From assembly GCF_024220175.1 (NCBI RefSeq), contig NZ_CP098502.1:3476514-3540513 (forward strand): 64,000 nucleotides of DNA. The letters are read 5' to 3'. The notes beneath the pieces are model-generated. The model was not told where the DNA came from. It ran no database searches and saw only the letters and a program-made list of their open reading frames with translations. This document shows positions 1 through 8,154 of this stretch, one piece after another (positions within the stretch are counted from its first letter, which is position 1; each line of letters begins with the position of its first letter). Source of the DNA: Paraconexibacter antarcticus (GTDB taxonomy: Bacteria; Actinomycetota; Thermoleophilia; Solirubrobacterales; Solirubrobacteraceae). The translations under genes were made by a program, and so were the position numbers.

Positions 1-250
1 GTACGCCGGGTTCCGCCTCCCGCTCGTCGCGCGCCGCTCGGGCCGGGGTCTCGTCTCCCTCTGGGGCCTCGTCCGGCCCGCCGCCGCGGCGACGACGGTG
101 ACGATCGACGTCCTCGACCGCGGCGAGCATCAGTGGCACACGCTCAAGCACGTGCGGACGTCCTCGCGCGGGTGGTGGCGGAGCCGGACCCGGCGCACGG
201 CCGGCCGCCGGTACCGCGTGCGCTGGACCGATCAGGCCGGCGTCACGTGA
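1..250 (+). CDS. C-terminal end of a probable secreted protein (partial)
   Basis: The reading frame is open from the window edge and ends in TGA at 248-250, giving about 82 residues of C-terminus. The visible part looks like a small beta-sandwich: alternating hydrophobic strands (LVSLWGLVRP, TVTIDVLD), then a W-rich and R-rich stretch ending in YRVRWTDQAGV. Similar tails follow glycoside-hydrolase or other extracellular domains in Solirubrobacterales, as I recall them, but no catalytic part is inside the window. The function therefore cannot be named. The next gene starts 162 nt downstream; that gap is GC-rich and shows no clear feature beyond weak hairpins. Confidence 0.6.
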   Translation, partial: YAGFRLPLVARRSGRGLVSLWGLVRPAAAATTVTIDVLDRGEHQWHTLKHVRTSSRGWWRSRTRRTAGRRYRVRWTDQAGVT

Positions 251-412
251 GCCAGCCCGCGCACGGTGCCGCACGGCTGAGGCCGGCCCGCCCGGCGGCG
301 CGGCCGGGTGTGGGACGCTCCCGCCCCGGCGCCGATGAGTTCGGCCTCGCGGCCGCCGTCCTCACCGCGACCGCCAGGCGTCCCCGGGCCGCCACCTCGA
401 CCAGGAGCACCA

Positions 413-976
413 ATGACCAGGATCATCGTCACCGCATTCGTCTCCGCCGACGGCGTCATGGAGGCGCCCGGCGGCGAGGCCGGCTATCGCAACGCCGGCT
501 GGACCTTCAAGGACGTCGAGTTCGATCCCGCGGCGTACGAGCTGAAGGGACGCGAGCAGGAGGAGGCCGGCGGGCTGCTCCTCGGCCGCCACAGCTACGA
601 GGCGTTCGCGCCGGTCTGGCCGACGATGGACGACTTCGCCCGCTACAACGCGCTGCCGCGGTACGTCGTCTCGCGCACGCTCGAGGCCGAGGACGACCGC
701 TGGCCGGCCACGATCCTCCGCTCGCTCGACGAGGTCGCGGCGCTGAAGGCGCAGGACGGGCCGCCGCTGCTCGTCCACGGCAGCGCGGAGCTCGGCGCCG
801 CGCTCGCCGACGCCGGGCTCGTCGACCGGTACCACCTGCTCGTCTTCCCGCTCCTCCTCGGCGCCGGCAAGCGGCTGTTCAGCGCCGCGGACAAGGACAC
901 CGAGCGCCTCGCCCTCGTCGAGCACGACGTGTACGGGAACGGCGTGATGAAGCAGGTCTGGGACGTCGTCCGCTAG
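413..976 (+). CDS. Dihydrofolate reductase family (RibD C-terminal-like) protein 1
   Basis: A 187-residue protein of the RibD_C/dihydrofolate-reductase-like fold. The N-terminus MTRIIVTAFVSADGVMEAPG is the family's first strand and substrate loop, LLLGRHSYEAFAPVWP is the NADPH-proximal region, and PLLVHGSAELGAAL is the dinucleotide-binding strand-helix. The ATG at 413 is chosen over an in-frame upstream ATG at 308 because AGGAG sits six bases before it and because family homology starts here. Members of this family reduce small heterocyclic or keto substrates with NAD(P)H; the substrate is unknown. Its TAG stop (974-976) coincides with the left end of the IS630 element. Before insertion the second copy (2118) would have followed about 11 nt later, so the two genes probably formed one operon. 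Confidence 0.88.
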   Translation: MTRIIVTAFVSADGVMEAPGGEAGYRNAGWTFKDVEFDPAAYELKGREQEEAGGLLLGRHSYEAFAPVWPTMDDFARYNALPRYVVSRTLEAEDDRWPATILRSLDEVAALKAQDGPPLLVHGSAELGAALADAGLVDRYHLLVFPLLLGAGKRLFSAADKDTERLALVEHDVYGNGVMKQVWDVVR

Positions 977-2058
977 TGTTCTGATCGGTTAGTTTCGTTG
1001 CAGCGGATGGCGATGGATTCGAGGATCTCGTCGCTGCTCTTGGTCCAGGTGAACGGTTTGGGGTCCTCGTTCCAGGTCGCGACCCAGTTGGTGATGTCCA
1101 TGTTCAGCTTGCGAACTGAGCGATGAGCTGAGCGCTGCAGCAGCTTGCGGGTCAGCTCGGCAAACCAGCGCTCGACGAGGTTGATCCAGCTGCTGCTGGT
1201 CGGGGTGAAGTGCAGCACGAACCGGGGGTGCGCTTTGAGCCAGCGCTGGATTGCCGGGGTCTTGTGCGTGCTGCTGTTGTCGAGGACCAGGTGCACGTCC
1301 AGGTCGGCCGGGACGGCCTTGTCGATGCGCTGAAGGAACTTCTTGAACTCGACGGCGCGGTGGCGCTGGTGCAGTGCGCTGATGACCTGCCCGCTTCTCA
1401 CGTCCAGCGCGGCGTAGAGGCTTGAGGTCCCGAAGCGCTTGTAGTCGTGGGTCACGCGCTCAGGGGTCCCGGGGCGCATCGGCAGGATCGGGGCGGTGCG
1501 GTCCAGTGCCTGGATCTGGGACTTCTCATCAACGCACAGCACGACAGCTCTTTCGGGCGGGTTGAGGTAGAGGCCGACGACGTCGTGGACCTTGTCGACG
1601 AACAACGGATCCTTGGACAGCTTCCACTTCTCCTGGCGGTGCGGCTGCAACCCGTACGCGTGCCAGATCCGCAGGACCGCGTTCTGCGTCAGGCCGGCCT
1701 CCTTGGCCATCGACCGCGTCGACCAGTGCGTGGCGTCCTTGGGCGTGGACTCCAAAGTCTTGACCACCACCGCCTCCACATCCTCATCGGTGATCGTCCG
1801 CGGGCGCCCCGGACACGGCTCATCCAGCAGCCCGTCCACGCGCCGCTCGACAAACCTGTTGCGCCACCGCGTGACCGTCGGCCGGCTCACACGCAACCGC
1901 TGCGCGATCTCCGTGTTCGTCCGCCCGGCCGCCGCCTCCAACACGATCTGTGAGCGCTGCGCCAACCCCCGGGCGCTCTTGCGGCGCCGCGCGAAGCCCT
2001 CCAGAACGGCGCGCTCCTGGTCGGTCAACACGATCTCACGGGCGGCAGCGATAGGCAT
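973..2058 (-). CDS. IS630-family transposase
   Basis: A 361-residue DDE transposase. The N-terminal half is a helix-turn-helix region (RTNTEIAQRLRVSRPTVTRWR) followed by a second winged domain (DATHWSTRSMAKEAGLTQN). The catalytic half shows the family's VLCVDEKSQIQAL, LHLVLDNSSTHKT-type (here VHLVLDNSSTH) and FTPTSSSWINLVERWFAEL motifs, which supply the D, D and E residues. The ATG at 2058 is preferred; an in-frame TTG lies upstream inside the right inverted repeat. The stop TAG occupies 975-973, so its last base comes from host DNA outside the element. It moves its own element by cut-and-paste at TA dinucleotides. Confidence 0.9.
   Translation of the reverse strand: MPIAAAREIVLTDQERAVLEGFARRRKSARGLAQRSQIVLEAAAGRTNTEIAQRLRVSRPTVTRWRNRFVERRVDGLLDEPCPGRPRTITDEDVEAVVVKTLESTPKDATHWSTRSMAKEAGLTQNAVLRIWHAYGLQPHRQEKWKLSKDPLFVDKVHDVVGLYLNPPERAVVLCVDEKSQIQALDRTAPILPMRPGTPERVTHDYKRFGTSSLYAALDVRSGQVISALHQRHRAVEFKKFLQRIDKAVPADLDVHLVLDNSSTHKTPAIQRWLKAHPRFVLHFTPTSSSWINLVERWFAELTRKLLQRSAHRSVRKLNMDITNWVATWNEDPKPFTWTKSSDEILESIAIRCNETNRSEH
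974..1006 (+). repeat. Left terminal inverted repeat of the IS630 element
   Basis: Begins TAGTGTTCTGATCGG and ends GTTGCAGCGG. It pairs with 2074-2106 read on the opposite strand, with mismatches only at repeat positions 7, 13, 15, 22 and 23. The first TA is the presumed duplicated target. Confidence 0.88.
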
Positions 2059-2073
2059 GAAGTATCCATGCCC

Positions 2074-2106
2074 CCGCTGCAACAGAACTAATCAATCAGG
2101 ACACTA
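2074..2106 (-). repeat. Right terminal inverted repeat of the IS630 element
   Basis: Read on the minus strand it begins TAGTGTCCTGATTGATTAGT and ends GTTGCAGCGG, matching the left arm at 28 of 33 positions. The flanking TA at 2105-2106 is the second target copy. Confidence 0.88.
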
Positions 2107-2117
2107 GCGGGCAGGCC

Positions 2118-2681
2118 ATGCTGATCTTCTCGATGAGCGTCTCGCTCGACGGGTTCGTCAACGACCGCGACGGCGACTTCGGGTGGACGCCCCCGACCGA
2201 CGAGCTGTTCCGGTTCCACCTCGAGCAGGTGAGCGGGCTCGGCGCCTACCTGCTCGGCCGCCGGCTCTACGAGACCATGCGCGTCTGGGAGACCGACCCG
2301 TCGCTGCGCACCGACGAGGACCGCAGCGCGTTCGCGGACGTCTGGTGCGCCCTCCCCAAGGTCGTCTTCAGCCGGACGCTCGACCGCGTCGAGGGCAACG
2401 CCCGGCTCGCCGAGGGGGCGGTCGCCGACGAGGTGCAGGCGGCGCTCGCCGCGACCGGCAAGGACGTCGCGATCGGGGGGCCCGGCCTGGCCGCGCCCGC
2501 AATCGAGGCGGGCCTCGTCGACGAGCTGCGCCTTTTCCGCCACCCGGTCGTCGTCGGCGACGGCACGCCGTACCTGCCGCCGGTCACGGACCCGATCCTC
2601 CTGGACCTCGTCGAGACGCGGACGTTCGGCGGACAGGTCGTCCTCGAGCGCTACCACCGGATCCGCGACCGGTCGCGCTGA
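2118..2681 (+). CDS. Dihydrofolate reductase family (RibD C-terminal-like) protein 2
   Basis: A 187-residue relative of the gene at 413. It shows the family N-terminus MLIFSMSVSLDGFVNDRDGD, the YLLGRRLYETMRVWE helix, and the GKDVAIGGPGLAAPAIEAGL segment that contacts the dinucleotide. GGGCAGG precedes the ATG. It probably acts as an NAD(P)H-dependent reductase of unknown substrate. It belonged next to paralogue 1 before the IS630 element came between them; its present promoter may be inside or at the edge of the element. It ends convergently with the ABC permease, with a hairpin between the two stops. Confidence 0.88.
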   Translation: MLIFSMSVSLDGFVNDRDGDFGWTPPTDELFRFHLEQVSGLGAYLLGRRLYETMRVWETDPSLRTDEDRSAFADVWCALPKVVFSRTLDRVEGNARLAEGAVADEVQAALAATGKDVAIGGPGLAAPAIEAGLVDELRLFRHPVVVGDGTPYLPPVTDPILLDLVETRTFGGQVVLERYHRIRDRSR

Positions 2682-2688
2682 CGCCCGC

Positions 2689-2715
2689 GGCCCCTCCCGC
2701 TCGGGTCGAGGGGCC
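2689..2715. terminator. Bidirectional terminator hairpin
   Basis: GGCCCCTC (2689-2696) pairs with GAGGGGCC (2708-2715) around an 11-nt loop. It lies exactly between the convergent stops of the reductase (+) and the ABC permease (-). No U-tract follows, as is usual in GC-rich actinobacteria. Confidence 0.5.
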
Positions 2716-4074
2716 TCAGGCCGGCGGGGTCAGCAGGTCCACCGTCCCGTCGAACTGCCAGAGCGGGTTCGGGGCGTCGCCGGTGGCGGTGCGGACCTGG
2801 AAGAAGCCGTTGACCTCCTGCGGCCCGTCCCCGTCGGCGACGAACCGGCCGTCGGGGGTGACCTCGAGCTGGTAGATCGCCGAGCCGGTCGCCGCCGACC
2901 CGGGAAGGTGCCACGTGACGACGCAGCGCCAGTCGTTGCCGGGACCGACGTCGCGGGCCCGGACGCCGCCCCGGTCGCAGGCGGCGCCGGCCCGCAGCTG
3001 CGCCTCCGTCACGGCCGGGCGGTGCAGCTCGGCCGTCTGCAGGCGGTACAGGTGGGCCCAGGCCGTCGCGAGCGAGCGGTCGAGCTTCGCCCGGTCGATC
3101 CCGGACCCGGACGCCGGCGTCGTGCCCGCGACGAGCCCGGCGGTGACGGCGAGGAGCGCGACGAGCGGCAGGACCGCGCGCAGGAGCAGGCGGCGACCCG
3201 CCCCGTCATAGGCGAGGTCGGTGAAGTCACGGCGCAGGAAGAGCAGGTACGCCAGGACGGAGGCGCCGGCCGCCCAGGCGAGGCCGACCGCGACGCCGGC
3301 GAGGACCGGGCCCGTCTGGACGGGGTCGGTGAAGAGCCCGCGCCAGGCGATGAACCCGTAGCTCGGCAGCGAGACGCGCACGACGACCGGCAGCGGGAGG
3401 AGCTGCGCGATCTGCAGCGCGAGGGCGAGGAGCGCCGGCATGAGCAGCCCGAGGGGCGAGCGCCCGAGCGCCACCGAGCCGAGCAGCCCGACCGCGGCGA
3501 AGGCGAGCGTCGGCGCGAGCGCGAGCACCCACGCCAGCAGCACCGCGCCGGCGGCGTCCCCCGGCGCGAGCAGGTGGCCGTCGAGCCCGACGAGCGGCCG
3601 GCTGCCGACCGCCGCGAGCCCGCCGGCGATGCTCGAGGCCGCGAGGCCCGTCACGAGCAGGAGGATGACCGTGAGGCTCGCGAGCGCCTTCGCGGCGAAG
3701 ATCCGCTGCGGCGATCGCACGGCGACGAACAGGTGCCGCCACGTGCCGAGCCGGTCCTCGGCGGCGAAGACGTCCCCGGCGACGACTGAGGTGAGCAGCG
3801 GCAGCACCCAGCTGCAGGAGAGCGTCAGGACGACGAGCGCGCCGGCCCAGCCGCTCTGCCCCATCCAGCGGCCGAAGACGGTGTCGGCGGGCAGCGAGCT
3901 CTGCGTGCTGATGACCGCGACGAGCAGCGCCGGGCCGAGCCAGCAGGCCAGGAGCGCGACGCGGACGGGCCACTGGGCCAGGAGCTTGACGAGCTCGAAG
4001 CGGTAGCCGCGCCCGACCCGGGGTGGCCGCGCGTCGACCCGGCCCGGCGGCGCGACCGCCTCCGCGACGCTCAC
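2716..4074 (-). CDS. ABC-2 type transporter permease with C-terminal extracytoplasmic domain
   Basis: A 452-residue membrane protein. Hydrophobic segments include VRVALLACWLGPALLVAVIS near the N-terminus, ALVVLTLSCSWVLPLLTSVV, VILLLVTGLAASSIAGGL, AVLLAWVLALAPTLAFAAVG and two or three more up to LVALLAVTAGLVAG. About 130 soluble residues follow, with paired cysteines (ACDRGG, WRCVV), likely outside the cell. GTG at 4074 overlaps the ATPase stop as GTGA, so the two are translationally coupled. Together they form a two-gene exporter of the kind used for drugs, lantibiotics or lipids. The substrate is unknown. The soluble tail is not part of the ordinary ABC-2 permease and may sense or deliver the cargo. 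Confidence 0.82.
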   Translation of the reverse strand: MSVAEAVAPPGRVDARPPRVGRGYRFELVKLLAQWPVRVALLACWLGPALLVAVISTQSSLPADTVFGRWMGQSGWAGALVVLTLSCSWVLPLLTSVVAGDVFAAEDRLGTWRHLFVAVRSPQRIFAAKALASLTVILLLVTGLAASSIAGGLAAVGSRPLVGLDGHLLAPGDAAGAVLLAWVLALAPTLAFAAVGLLGSVALGRSPLGLLMPALLALALQIAQLLPLPVVVRVSLPSYGFIAWRGLFTDPVQTGPVLAGVAVGLAWAAGASVLAYLLFLRRDFTDLAYDGAGRRLLLRAVLPLVALLAVTAGLVAGTTPASGSGIDRAKLDRSLATAWAHLYRLQTAELHRPAVTEAQLRAGAACDRGGVRARDVGPGNDWRCVVTWHLPGSAATGSAIYQLEVTPDGRFVADGDGPQEVNGFFQVRTATGDAPNPLWQFDGTVDLLTPPA

Positions 4075-5015
4075 CGCCTTCCCTCCCCGTGCGACCCGTC
4101 CGCGCGCGCGGCCGCCGCCGTCAGCGCGAGGAACGCCGCCTCGAGCGGCGCCACAACCGGCGCGAGCTCGCGCACGCCGACGCCCGCGCCCACCAGGCGC
4201 GTGACGAGGTCGTCGAGCACCGGCCCCCGCGCGCGGACGAGGAGGACGTCGCCCTCGCGCTGCGGGCCGCTGCCGCCGGGCAGGACCCCGAGCCCGGGCG
4301 TGCCCGCCGCGATCACCCGGGCCGCCGCCGGGTCGGAGGTCCGCAGGCGGTAGTCGAGCTCGTCGGCCCCGGCGGCGAGCTCGCCGACCGGGCCGGAGAA
4401 GACGATGCGCCCGGTCGCCAGCAGCGTGACCGTGCCGCACAGCGCGGCGAGGTCGTCCATCCGGTGGCTCGAGAGGACGACCGCCGTGCCCTGCCCGGCC
4501 AGCCGCGTGAGCACCCGGTGCACCTGGGCCTTGCCCGCGGGGTCCAGGCCGTTCGCCGGTTCGTCGAGGACGAGCAGGAGCGGTCGCGAGAGCAACGCGG
4601 CGGCGAGCCCGAGGCGCTGGCGCATGCCGAGCGAGAAGCCGCGGACGCGGTCGTCGGCGACCCCGAGGAGCCCAACCTGCTCGAGCGCGTCGGCGACGCC
4701 CGCCGGCCCGTCGCCCCGCAGGCGGGCCAGCGCATCGAGGTTCTGCCGCGCCGTGAGCGCGGGATACAGGCCCGGCCCGTCGACGAACCCCGCGACGCCA
4801 TCGGGGAGCGCGAGCCCCCGCCGGACCGGACGGCCGAGGACCTCGAGGTCGCCGCCGTCGGCCCGGGTCAGCCCGAGCAGCAGGCCGAGGAGCGTCGTCT
4901 TCCCCGCCCCGTTCGGCCCGACGAGACCGTGGATCTCACCGCGCGACACGGCGAGGTCGACGCCGTCGAGGGCGACGACGTCCCCGAAGGCCTTCGTGAG
5001 CCCCCGCGCGCGCAC
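4071..5015 (-). CDS. ABC transporter ATP-binding protein
   Basis: A 314-residue exporter ATPase. Walker A is GPNGAGKTTLLG, the signature is the degenerate SLGMRQRLGLA seen in ABC-2 drug exporters, Walker B is LLLVLDEPANGLDP, and the switch histidine is in SSHRMDD. About 85 residues after the nucleotide-binding domain form a DUF4162-like tail. The start is GTG at 5015, the only usable codon between the preceding hairpin and the conserved ARGLTKAFGDVVALDGV; no clear Shine-Dalgarno is visible, so the start is moderately certain. It energises the permease encoded immediately downstream. Confidence 0.88.
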   Translation of the reverse strand: MRARGLTKAFGDVVALDGVDLAVSRGEIHGLVGPNGAGKTTLLGLLLGLTRADGGDLEVLGRPVRRGLALPDGVAGFVDGPGLYPALTARQNLDALARLRGDGPAGVADALEQVGLLGVADDRVRGFSLGMRQRLGLAAALLSRPLLLVLDEPANGLDPAGKAQVHRVLTRLAGQGTAVVLSSHRMDDLAALCGTVTLLATGRIVFSGPVGELAAGADELDYRLRTSDPAAARVIAAGTPGLGVLPGGSGPQREGDVLLVRARGPVLDDLVTRLVGAGVGVRELAPVVAPLEAAFLALTAAAARADGSHGEGRR

Positions 5016-5025
5016 CGCACGCGCG

Positions 5026-5055
5026 GACGGCCCGCCGGTGCTCCGGCGGGCCGTC
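5026..5055 (-). terminator. Strong hairpin between phosphoesterase and ABC genes
   Basis: GACGGCCCGCCGG (5026-5038) is perfectly complementary to CCGGCGGGCCGTC (5043-5055) around a TGCT loop, a 13-bp stem. It lies downstream of the phosphoesterase stop and 11 nt before the ATPase GTG. It could terminate the upstream transcript or hide the ATPase start. No U-tract follows. Confidence 0.6.
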
Positions 5056-5092
5056 GTGTCCTCGCGGGGAGGCGCGGTTGTCCCGGGACCGG

Positions 5093-7945
5093 TCAGCGCG
5101 TGTCCGAGCTCGGGATGCGCCCACCGGGCACGTGCGACGGCACGTAGACCTTCGCGTCGCCGGGGTACGGCACCTTCCAGCGGTGGCTCGCGTACCACGT
5201 GTACCGGTTCATCTGCGCGGGGTTTGCGTAGTCCGGGACGGCGCCGTTGCCGGTCGTGCGCTGCTTCGCGAGCCACGAGCGCCAGGCGGCGGCCAGGGCC
5301 CGCGCGTCGGCGGGGACGACGGCCGCCCGGACCTGGGCGCGGCGCACCGCGGCCGCCCGGGTCCCGGACTGGCCGAGCGTGTCCACGCCGCACGCCGGCG
5401 GGGTGGCGACGCCCTCGGTCAGCGGCACCTGGTTCGGCACCGCGGTGAACGGCGTGTCGTCCGGCTTCTTCGTGAACGCGCCGTACATCGGCGTCGCCGC
5501 GGCGAGCTTCGCGTTCAGCGGCTGCGCACCGAGGATCTGCTCGATGGTCCGCACCATGTTGATCTGCGAGTAGTACGTGCTGTCGACGACGCCGTGCACG
5601 GCCCACGGGCTGATGATCTGGATCGGCGCGCGGTGCCCGTCGACGTGATCGGCCCCGGCCTGGCTGTCGTCCTCGACCACGAAGATCGCGGAGTCCTTCC
5701 AGTACCTGCTGTGGGAGATCTCGTCGACGATCTTCCCGACCGCGAGGTCACCGTCGGCGACCTGCGCGCGCGGGTCCGCCGTCCCACCCGTGTGGTCGCT
5801 GGAGAGCCACACCATGTTGAGGTTCGCCGGCCCGTTCTTCTCGAACTCCTGCTTCCAGATCTGGTAGCGGTAGATGTCCGGGATCGCCGTGTCGAACGGC
5901 GGGGACGTCGGGTTCGTGATCGCGTTGAGCGACGGGATGACCGAGCCGTAGTCGCCCTTCAGCTCCGGCGACGTCAGCTGCGCGGGGTCGCCCCCGGCGT
6001 CGACGCTCCTGGACGCGCAGTAGTACTGCTGCCACGTCCCGGACGGCTTGCCCTCGGTGTAGAGGAACTCGCCGTAGTTGCGGGCGGAGTTGCCCGCGTC
6101 CTGCACCGCCGTCCACAGGAAGCCCGAGCGCTGGTGACCGAGCACGTCCTCCTCCGTGTCGTAGGAGCGGACGTACTCGCCGGCGGACGACTCGGTGTAC
6201 TCGGGGTTGTCGCCCTGCATGAGCCAGTTGTGGCCCTCGGCGGAGTTCGTCCCGACGTCGTAGGTGTTGTCGTAGAGCCCGAACTGCTTGGCCAGCGCGT
6301 GCTGGTTCGGCGTGACCGTCGCGCCGAACTGCGCGAGGCTCGGGTCACCGTTGCCCGCGGGGATGTCGCCGTAGACCTGGTCGTACGTGCGGTTCTCCTT
6401 CACGAGCAGGAAGACGTGCTTGATCGTGGAGGGGTCGCCGATCCGCGACGGCACCGGCACGGCGTGCTGCTTGTCGCCCCGGGCCTGCTTGACGTCGGTG
6501 TTCCCCCAGCCGTTCTGCGTGAAGACGGTCTCGGTGGCGTCGGCGATCTCCGCGTCGCTCGGGAGGGTGAAGCGGGTGAGGGACGCGGTCGTGCCGTGCG
6601 TGCCGTGCCCCACCGCGGGCGTCGTGTTCGGACCGGCGTTGAACGAGAGGTTGGGCCCGCGGGCGTCGATGCCGCGGGTGTTCGTGACGATGACCTTGCC
6701 GCCGACGGTCGCCACCTCGGCGGGGTAGTAGTCGGTCGGCAGCAGCCCGATCGCGTTCACCGGCTGCTGCGGGTCGCCGTGGTACCGGTAGACCGCGACG
6801 GCGTTCGCGCCCGCGAGTGTCACGAGCAGGTGCCCGTCGTCGGTCATCGCGATCCCGGAGGGCGCGTAGCCGACCTTCGCCGACGGCCACGGCCGCGTCT
6901 CGATCGTCTGGACGACCGCGTCCTTGCTCGTGTCGATGACCGAGACGGTGTCGTCGTTCGTGTTGGCCACGAAGAGCGCCTGGTCCTTGACGTACATCGC
7001 GGTCGGGTGCAGCCCGACCGGGATCGATCCCACCGGCGCCGACGGGCTGGCGGTGTCGATGACGCTGACGGTGCCGGTCGTCGAGGTCCCCTTGTAGCCG
7101 TCGGCCGGGACCGCGGTGCCGTAGGAGTCCATCGTCGTGTCGCCGGCCTGGGCCTGGCGACCGCCCTCGTTCGTCACGTAGAGCTTGTCGCCGACGAACT
7201 TCAGCTGGCGCGGCGCGATGCCGACGTTCCACGTCTGCTCGACCGCGCCGGTGGCGGGATCGAGCGCGAGGACGGTGTTCTGCCCGTTGACCGCCGCGTA
7301 GAGCGTCGAGCCGTCGGGCGAGTAGGCGGTCTGCCCCACGAGCGCGGAGTGGCCGTCCACCTTCGGGAGCGCCACGACCGTCGGCGCTCCGAGGCTGCCG
7401 TCGGGGTTCACGGGGAAGCGGCTGAGCCCGTCCTGCTGGGACAGCCAGAGCGTCTTGCCGTCGGGCGAGAACGTCGGGCCCTCCTGGCCGACGGTCCTGG
7501 TCGTCAGCTTCTGGTTCACGCCGGCGGCGCTGCCGACGGTCCAGACGAGCTTGTACGTCGAGAGGTCGAAGACCTGGAGGACGACCGACCGATCCGTGCT
7601 GGTGGCGGCGAGGAACCGCCCGTCGGGGCTGACCGCCGAGCTCATGAACTTGCCGTACTGGGTGAGCAGGCGGTCGCCGATCGGCTTCAGGATCTGGTTG
7701 TCGGAGACCTGGATCCCCGCGGCGTACTCGGTGCCGACCTGGTTGTGACCGAAGAGCTCGGTCGAGGCGTAGGTGGCGGCCGCGCCGACGAGGGCGACCG
7801 TGGCGACGCCGGCGGCGACGAGGCGCCGGCGCTGCCCGGCGACGGCGGTGAGCCCGCGGCGGGCGCCGTCGGCGGGCCGGTGTCGGCGGGTGACCTGCGG
7901 ACCTGCTGCTTCGGTGCTGCCCGGTGTGCGGGACCGGTCGAGCAT
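5093..7945 (-). CDS. YncE-type beta-propeller fused to an alkaline-phosphatase-superfamily phosphoesterase
   Basis: A 950-residue protein. An Arg-rich N-terminus leads into one membrane or signal-anchor segment (LVAAGVATVALVGAAATYA, about residues 42-62). Residues about 85-480 are YncE-like WD/NHL propeller blades (SAVSPDGRFLAATS, TLYAAVNGQNTVLALDP, VANTNDDTVSVIDTS). From about residue 505 follows the phosphoesterase domain, with HVFLLVKENRTYDQVYGD, GHNWLMQG and, near 755, VVEDDSQAGADHVDGHRAPI, which carries metal-site Asp/His residues. ATG at 7945 has AAGGGG eight bases upstream. The catalytic domain should face outside the cytoplasm and hydrolyse phosphate esters or phospholipids. The substrate is not evident. 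Confidence 0.87.
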   Translation of the reverse strand: MLDRSRTPGSTEAAGPQVTRRHRPADGARRGLTAVAGQRRRLVAAGVATVALVGAAATYASTELFGHNQVGTEYAAGIQVSDNQILKPIGDRLLTQYGKFMSSAVSPDGRFLAATSTDRSVVLQVFDLSTYKLVWTVGSAAGVNQKLTTRTVGQEGPTFSPDGKTLWLSQQDGLSRFPVNPDGSLGAPTVVALPKVDGHSALVGQTAYSPDGSTLYAAVNGQNTVLALDPATGAVEQTWNVGIAPRQLKFVGDKLYVTNEGGRQAQAGDTTMDSYGTAVPADGYKGTSTTGTVSVIDTASPSAPVGSIPVGLHPTAMYVKDQALFVANTNDDTVSVIDTSKDAVVQTIETRPWPSAKVGYAPSGIAMTDDGHLLVTLAGANAVAVYRYHGDPQQPVNAIGLLPTDYYPAEVATVGGKVIVTNTRGIDARGPNLSFNAGPNTTPAVGHGTHGTTASLTRFTLPSDAEIADATETVFTQNGWGNTDVKQARGDKQHAVPVPSRIGDPSTIKHVFLLVKENRTYDQVYGDIPAGNGDPSLAQFGATVTPNQHALAKQFGLYDNTYDVGTNSAEGHNWLMQGDNPEYTESSAGEYVRSYDTEEDVLGHQRSGFLWTAVQDAGNSARNYGEFLYTEGKPSGTWQQYYCASRSVDAGGDPAQLTSPELKGDYGSVIPSLNAITNPTSPPFDTAIPDIYRYQIWKQEFEKNGPANLNMVWLSSDHTGGTADPRAQVADGDLAVGKIVDEISHSRYWKDSAIFVVEDDSQAGADHVDGHRAPIQIISPWAVHGVVDSTYYSQINMVRTIEQILGAQPLNAKLAAATPMYGAFTKKPDDTPFTAVPNQVPLTEGVATPPACGVDTLGQSGTRAAAVRRAQVRAAVVPADARALAAAWRSWLAKQRTTGNGAVPDYANPAQMNRYTWYASHRWKVPYPGDAKVYVPSHVPGGRIPSSDTR

Positions 7946-8075
7946 GATGGTGTACCCCTTGGTTGGACGTGGGAGACGCGGCCGCGGGATCGTCCGGGCT
8001 GCCGCCGAGCGAGCGGTGACCGGCTCGTGAACCACCCCAGGACGGTCACCGGGCTGACGACGCCGCCCCGTCCGA

Positions 8076-8103
8076 TGTCGAGAAGCTGTGAACGACTCCG
8101 CTC
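8076..8103 (+). promoter_or_regulatory. Candidate ECF-type promoter of YCII-ECF42 module 1
   Basis: TGTCGA (8076-8081), a 17-nt spacer, then CGCTC (8099-8103). The same layout, TGTCGA-N17-CGTCT, precedes the second YCII-ECF42 module at 13020, which makes a shared, possibly autoregulated, promoter plausible. TGTCGA alone is not rare in this DNA. Confidence 0.4.
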
Positions 8104-8154
8104 ACCGAGTGAACCGCCGCGACCGGCGCGGCACCCGACACCAGGAGATCCCCC

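Larger units (their letters stand above)
974..2106 (-). mobile_element. IS630-family insertion sequence
   Basis: About 1.13 kb, bounded by 33-bp terminal inverted repeats that agree at 28 of 33 positions and flanked by the TA dinucleotide (974-975 and 2105-2106) expected for IS630/Tc1-type TA target duplication. It encodes one transposase on the minus strand. The insertion lies between two paralogous dihydrofolate-reductase-like genes. Removing the element and one TA restores a short intergenic spacer. Both ends and the transposase look intact, so the element may be active or recent. Confidence 0.9.

Noticed and set aside
6920..6960. TGTCGA-like ECF promoter inside the phosphoesterase gene
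   Set aside because: TGTCGA is frequent in this GC-rich coding DNA and the spacing and orientation do not lead to a gene start.
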